Part shown: positions 6,695 to 10,011 of the stretch, one piece after another
Position numbering within the stretch: position 1 is the stretch's first letter
Layout of the letters: the number at the start of each line of letters is the position of its first letter
From: Owenweeksia sp. TMED14
GTDB taxonomy: Bacteria; Bacteroidota; Bacteroidia; Flavobacteriales; Schleiferiaceae
DNA: 10,011 bases
Reading direction: 5' to 3'
Assembly (NCBI GenBank): GCA_002167805.1
Contig: NHBT01000005.1
Coordinates: 87,372 to 97,382 of the forward strand
Translations under genes and position numbers: made by a program
The notes under the pieces: model-generated
Database searches by the model: none
What the model was told of the DNA's origin: nothing
What the model saw: only the letters and a program-made list of their open reading frames with translations

Positions 6695-6699
6695 AATAT

Positions 6700-7512
6700 T
6701 TATAAATCAAAAGGTATTTCGATTGGAATTTTTACACCTTGTTCATATGTGTTATTTAAATCTGCCTCCCAACGAACTGTTTTAAGTAAATCTCTAGCCG
6801 TCTTCACAGCGCATCCAAGGTTTTCTGTAATTGTAGTTCCTTTAATGGGCTGATTCCCAATTCTGTAGGGAATTCCCTGGTTGTTTACCCAAACGTTTAA
6901 TACAAGAAGTCCTTTCACACCGCAATTTCCTTCTCCTTTGATCTTACCAATTGATTTTCTTGAACCCAAGCTAAATCCAAGGACTCCAGACCCGATATTT
7001 TCCTCTAAACTTTTTAAATCTCCATTTGGTTTGCCTTTCATTCCCTCACCACTCTGCTTTTCTGATGAGCTAGATTGAATCGAATTATTATTAAAACGAT
7101 TATTTAGTCTCTTCGATAATTCGCTGTTAACCTTAGGTTTTTCCTTTGCTATATCTGAAGTATTGCTTTTTTCTCTATCAGAATCAATTTCTTTTTCTGA
7201 TATTTCTTTTGAGGAGTTTGTATTTTCATCATTAAGCTTTATCGACTCTGTAAGATTTTGAGTTTGCACTTCTTGACTTTCATCTAATTTTTTGCTAGGC
7301 TCACTAATTTCGGAGGTAATACTTTTATTTGCTGGAGTGGTTTGATCTAACTGATCATATCCAAAACTTATAGGAATTCCCATTTCTGGAGGTGGATCTT
7401 GATAGTTTAACCCGATAAAAGAGAATAATACTAAGAGAAAAGCGTGTACAGAAAGCGTTGCAGCCCAACCCTTTTTTCTGTCACTTTTATCATTTGAATC
7501 AAAGGAATTCAC
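6700..7512 (-). CDS. TonB-like energy transducer protein
   Basis: This 270-residue protein is the probable TonB partner of the ExbB and ExbD proteins encoded just before it. TonB spans the periplasm and drives TonB-dependent outer-membrane receptors using proton-motive force. Seen here: a short basic cytoplasmic N-terminus (DRKKGW), one membrane segment at about 17-36 with the S-x-x-x-H spacing typical of TonB helices (SVHAFLLVLF), and a proline patch (DPPPEMG). A long, charged, low-complexity linker (about 55-165, rich in S, E, K, N) follows. The compact C-terminal domain (about 190-270) has LLVLNVWVNNQGIP, IKGTTITENLGCAVKTARD and a closing KIPIEIPFDL strand, like Bacteroidota TonB C-terminal domains. 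Two cysteines (C197, C234) flank that domain and could form a disulfide. The gene overlaps exbD as ATGA (7509-7512), suggesting translational coupling, and folC follows after five bases. The linker is less proline-rich than in classical TonB. Confidence 0.8.
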   Translation of the reverse strand: MNSFDSNDKSDRKKGWAATLSVHAFLLVLFSFIGLNYQDPPPEMGIPISFGYDQLDQTTPANKSITSEISEPSKKLDESQEVQTQNLTESIKLNDENTNSSKEISEKEIDSDREKSNTSDIAKEKPKVNSELSKRLNNRFNNNSIQSSSSEKQSGEGMKGKPNGDLKSLEENIGSGVLGFSLGSRKSIGKIKGEGNCGVKGLLVLNVWVNNQGIPYRIGNQPIKGTTITENLGCAVKTARDLLKTVRWEADLNNTYEQGVKIPIEIPFDL

Positions 7513-7901
7513 TTTGGATCTGTGGCTAAAACCATTTTAATTTTATTTCTGTAAGCAATATCCATTATTTTGACTGCTTCTCCAGTAGGAACGGTCTCAT
7601 CTGCTCTTAAAATTAGAATTGCCTCAGGGTCATTTGCAATATCTCTTAAAATAGCCATTTCTAAATCATTTGAAGAGACAATGTTCTCGTTAACACTCAA
7701 TTGCAAATCTTTATTAATTGTAACTGTAATAGTTGATTTTTTTACCGTTTGAGCTTTACTCTGAGGTAAGGTTACATCTAAAGCTGATGAAGTAACTAAT
7801 GTTGAGGTGAGCATGAAAAAAATCAACAACAAAAAAACAAGGTCCGTCATGGAGGACATGTTAAATTCTGCTGAAATTTTACTTCTATTTCTTAAGTTCA
7901 T
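7509..7901 (-). CDS. exbD: Biopolymer transport protein ExbD/TolR
   Basis: This 130-residue protein is a full-length ExbD/TolR family member. It has a short cytoplasmic N-terminus (MNLRNRSKISAEFN), one membrane helix (about 18-38, SSMTDLVFLLLIFFMLTSTL) and a periplasmic alpha/beta domain containing VTLPQSKAQ and ITVTINKDLQL, then ILRADETVPTGEAVKIMDIA. Asp20 in MTDLVF is the conserved intramembrane proton-carrying residue, so the motor should be active. Together with ExbB it forms the proton-driven stator that powers TonB. It follows exbB by nine bases and overlaps the TonB-like start by four. Family assignment as ExbD rather than TolR rests on the adjoining TonB-like gene, since no tolA, tolB or pal is visible here. 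Confidence 0.93.
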   Translation of the reverse strand: MNLRNRSKISAEFNMSSMTDLVFLLLIFFMLTSTLVTSSALDVTLPQSKAQTVKKSTITVTINKDLQLSVNENIVSSNDLEMAILRDIANDPEAILILRADETVPTGEAVKIMDIAYRNKIKMVLATDPK

Positions 7902-7910
7902 TTTATACGA

Positions 7911-8627
7911 TCAGGCAGGTTCATTGAGCAGGTCTAAAAACTCGGTGCTGCTTACCTCCATTTTGTAGATAACCGACTCAACTCTCATAACCAAAAAATT
8001 GTATCCAAAATATGCAAATATTCCCACAATTAGGCCAGCTACAGTAGTTGTCATCGCCACATAAATACCTTCAGCTAGCATATCGACTTGAACACCACCT
8101 CCTGCATTCGCCATCTCTTTAAAGGCTAAAATCATACCTATCACTGTTCCGAGAAACCCAAGCATAGGAGCACCGCCGGCAATAGTTGCAAGATAGGGTA
8201 GGTTTTTTTCAAGTCTTTGAATTTCTAATTTGCCTTGATTCTCAATTGAGGCAGATATGTCTTGTAATGGCTTACCTATTCTTGAAATTCCCTTTTCAAT
8301 CATTCGTGATATAGGGCTATTGGATCTCTTACAAAGCTCGATTGCAGAATCCAATTTTCCTGAAGATATATAATCCTTGATATCACTCATGAATTCAGAG
8401 TCTATAGCATTTGCCCGCTTTAAGGCACTCATTCGATTTACGAAAATATAAATCATCAGAAAACTCAGCATTACCATGAAAGACATAATTATTTGCGCCC
8501 CTATGCCTCCTGATGTCATTAGGCTAATTATACTCAAAGTTTCTTCTACTGGGATGTTTTCGGATTGAATATTGTTTGAGTCAATGGTTTCGGTGGGAAT
8601 CTCAATTTGAAGAAAATTTATTTGCAT
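7911..8627 (-). CDS. exbB: MotA/TolQ/ExbB proton channel family protein
   Basis: This 238-residue inner-membrane protein has the three-helix ExbB layout: helix 1 at about 41-63, a cytoplasmic domain (about 64-145), helix 2 at about 147-168 and helix 3 at about 187-212. The family signature is clear: PYLATIAGGAPMLGFLGTVI followed by GMILAFKEMANAGG and LAEGIYVAMTTTVAGLIVGI. ExbB surrounds ExbD dimers and forms the proton channel of the TonB energising complex. An N-terminal extension of about 35 residues (acidic, polar) precedes helix 1. The ATG at 8627 is the only upstream candidate I see, and starts inside the extension cannot be excluded. It is the first gene after a 77-base gap from nhaD and probably heads an exbB-exbD-tonB-folC transcript. 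I find no full TAnnTTTG promoter match in that gap, and no strong hairpin that would end the nhaD transcript. Confidence 0.92.
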   Translation of the reverse strand: MQINFLQIEIPTETIDSNNIQSENIPVEETLSIISLMTSGGIGAQIIMSFMVMLSFLMIYIFVNRMSALKRANAIDSEFMSDIKDYISSGKLDSAIELCKRSNSPISRMIEKGISRIGKPLQDISASIENQGKLEIQRLEKNLPYLATIAGGAPMLGFLGTVIGMILAFKEMANAGGGVQVDMLAEGIYVAMTTTVAGLIVGIFAYFGYNFLVMRVESVIYKMEVSSTEFLDLLNEPA

Positions 8628-8704
8628 GAGAAAAATTTTATTTTAAGTTACCAAGAAAAGATGAGTTAGGTTCATTTTTTCAATTTCGATCTAGGCAGAA
8701 GTTA

Positions 8705-10003
8705 TTAAATAGTCCAGGATTGCATTACGTAGGCTGCAATACCACATGAATAACCCAATAACGCAAGAAGGCTAATTTTTCTTATGTACCACCCAAATGG
8801 AATTTTTTCAAGTCCCATTACTGCTACTCCTGCAGCAGAACCAATGATTAAAACTGATCCGCCTGTTCCTGCGCAATATGCAAGAAAATTCCAGAACAAA
8901 CCATCCTGTGCAAAAAATGTATCTGGAGCTAAATCGTACATTCCCATTACCGCAGCCACGATGGGAACGTTGTCTACTATTGCACTAAAAACTCCAATTA
9001 AGCTTCCAACTATATAAATACCGGTTGTTGATTTTGTTCCAAACTTTTCCTCCAGAGTCGCTGCTACATCACTTAGCTGCCCTCCTTCCTGAAGGCTTGC
9101 TACGGCTAGCAATATCCCTAAAAAAAACAAAACGGATGCTACGTCAACTTTTTTAAAAGCTCCTAATATTCCGATTTCATTTCGAAATTTTGATGGCTTT
9201 TGTCTATGTAAAATATCTGTTATTAGCCAAAGTGATCCCAAACTCAGCATCATTCCCATAAAAGGTGGTAAATGAGTTATTGTTTTAAACACTGGTACGA
9301 ATATTAAACCTGACACTCCAGAAAATAAAATAATCATTTGATCTCTTTGTCTTAGAGTATTTTTTGGAGTCTCATCTACTTCTGCCCTTTCAACATCGCC
9401 TTTGAGAGCATAACTTAAATAAAGTAGGGGAGCCAAAAGAGATACGAGTGAAGGAATAAATAGGGTTGTGATAACATTCCCCGCCGATATCTGTCCCCCG
9501 ATCCAAAGCATTGTTGTTGTCACATCACCTATGGGCGAAAATGCTCCACCAGAATTTGCAGATATTACTACCATTCCGGCAAATAGCCATCTTGTATTTT
9601 GATCTTTTATAAGTTTCCTTAGCAAGGAAATCATAACTATTGATGTAGTAAGATTGTCCAGAATAGCGGAGAAAAAGAATGTCATTAAACAAACAATCCA
9701 GAGGGTCGTAACCTTATTTTTTGTTGATATTTTGTTTGTTATCAGGCTGAACCCATTGTGAGAATCTACTAATTCCACTATGGTCATGGCCCCAAGAAGA
9801 AAAAATAGAATGCTTGATATTTCACCCAAATGGGATAGAAGTTGATGCTCTACATGAGCTATTTCCGTTTCCCCCAGAATAAAGATTGTCCAACATAGTA
9901 CACCAGTAACTAAAGATGCTGCAGCTTTATCGATTTTTAGGTTGTGCTCAAATACAATGGCAGCATAGCCTAAAATAAATACCACGGTCATTAATACTGT
10001 CAT
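8705..10003 (-). CDS. nhaD: NhaD-type Na+/H+ antiporter
   Basis: This 432-residue polytopic membrane protein (about 11 hydrophobic segments) exports Na+ or Li+ in exchange for protons and supports salt and pH homeostasis, as expected for a marine or saline organism. NhaD/ion-transporter superfamily features visible are IVFEHNLKIDKAAAS (16-30), AILDNLTTSIVM with D116-N117 (113-124), SGGAFSPIGDVTTTMLW with D160 (151-167), and AIVDNVPIVAAVMG with D344-N345 (341-354). A glycine-rich GTGGSVLIIGSAAGVA segment (379-394) follows. The paired D-N motifs in the two halves reflect the internal inverted repeat of this fold. The ATG at 10003 gives the N-terminus usual for the family, but only eight bases of upstream sequence are present, so a slightly earlier start cannot be excluded. 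An ATG at 9991 (residue 5) is also possible. A 77-base gap separates it from exbB. Confidence 0.93.
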   Translation of the reverse strand: MTVLMTVVFILGYAAIVFEHNLKIDKAAASLVTGVLCWTIFILGETEIAHVEHQLLSHLGEISSILFFLLGAMTIVELVDSHNGFSLITNKISTKNKVTTLWIVCLMTFFFSAILDNLTTSIVMISLLRKLIKDQNTRWLFAGMVVISANSGGAFSPIGDVTTTMLWIGGQISAGNVITTLFIPSLVSLLAPLLYLSYALKGDVERAEVDETPKNTLRQRDQMIILFSGVSGLIFVPVFKTITHLPPFMGMMLSLGSLWLITDILHRQKPSKFRNEIGILGAFKKVDVASVLFFLGILLAVASLQEGGQLSDVAATLEEKFGTKSTTGIYIVGSLIGVFSAIVDNVPIVAAVMGMYDLAPDTFFAQDGLFWNFLAYCAGTGGSVLIIGSAAGVAVMGLEKIPFGWYIRKISLLALLGYSCGIAAYVMQSWTI

Positions 10004-10011
10004 TTCTATTG

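Noticed and set aside
8628..8704. Terminator or promoter in the gap between nhaD and exbB
   Set aside because: I found only AT-rich sequence with a short AAAATTTT palindrome, no GC-containing hairpin and no full TAnnTTTG match on the minus strand.
8784..9017. 77-codon plus-strand frame inside nhaD
   Set aside because: It is antisense to the conserved D-N and glycine-rich motifs of the antiporter and is composed of complementary codons.
1..10011. A novel defence, mobile or biosynthetic system
   Set aside because: All genes but one match known families in an ordinary core-genome setting. I saw no repeat arrays, transposase, integrase, phage gene, tRNA or abrupt change in base composition.

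Overview
The window is AT-rich (by eye roughly one third G+C), densely packed chromosomal DNA of a member of the Bacteroidota, most likely a marine or aquatic Flavobacteriales-type bacterium. Support comes from gene content and arrangement: a DUF4254 protein paired with a GT9 glycosyltransferase, a Bacteroidota-style DsbD, a DUF481 outer-membrane barrel, the exbB-exbD-tonB-folC order, an NhaD antiporter, and the lack of Shine-Dalgarno sequences before the genes. No RNA genes, CRISPR arrays, insertion sequences, phage genes or recognisable defence genes are present, and no gene-free stretch exceeds 100 bases.

Left block (1-4042, plus strand): the 3' end of tilS (tRNA-Ile lysidine synthase), then a full-length dsbD-like thiol:disulfide interchange protein. 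Next comes a DUF4254 protein whose start overlaps the dsbD stop (ATGA), then a GT9 heptosyltransferase-like enzyme two bases further on. The close spacing suggests one operon joining tRNA modification, periplasmic redox delivery and surface-glycan assembly.

Middle block (4063-5452): two envelope genes diverge from a 43-base region. The minus-strand gene encodes a small secreted protein I do not recognise. The plus-strand gene encodes a DUF481-type outer-membrane beta-barrel. The left block and the secreted-protein gene converge on an AT-only inverted repeat that may be a shared terminator.

Right block (5449-10003, minus strand): read in its own direction this is nhaD (Na+/H+ antiporter), a 77-base gap, then exbB, exbD, a TonB-like energy transducer, and folC (dihydrofolate/folylpolyglutamate synthase). 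ExbB-ExbD-TonB form an inner-membrane motor that passes proton-motive force to TonB-dependent outer-membrane receptors. folC follows the TonB gene by five bases and appears to start with TTG.

The most notable observation is that folC is split by a one-base frameshift at a run of nine A's (6597-6605). The first 32 or so codons are in one frame, and the rest, including the P-loop, are in the next. Removing one A restores a normal 414-residue FolC. This may be a homopolymer sequencing error, a recent mutation, or slippage-dependent expression of an essential gene. Otherwise the window looks like ordinary core genome. The less explored elements are the DUF4254/GT9 pair, the unknown secreted protein, and Bacteroidota-type promoter motifs lying almost on top of start codons.
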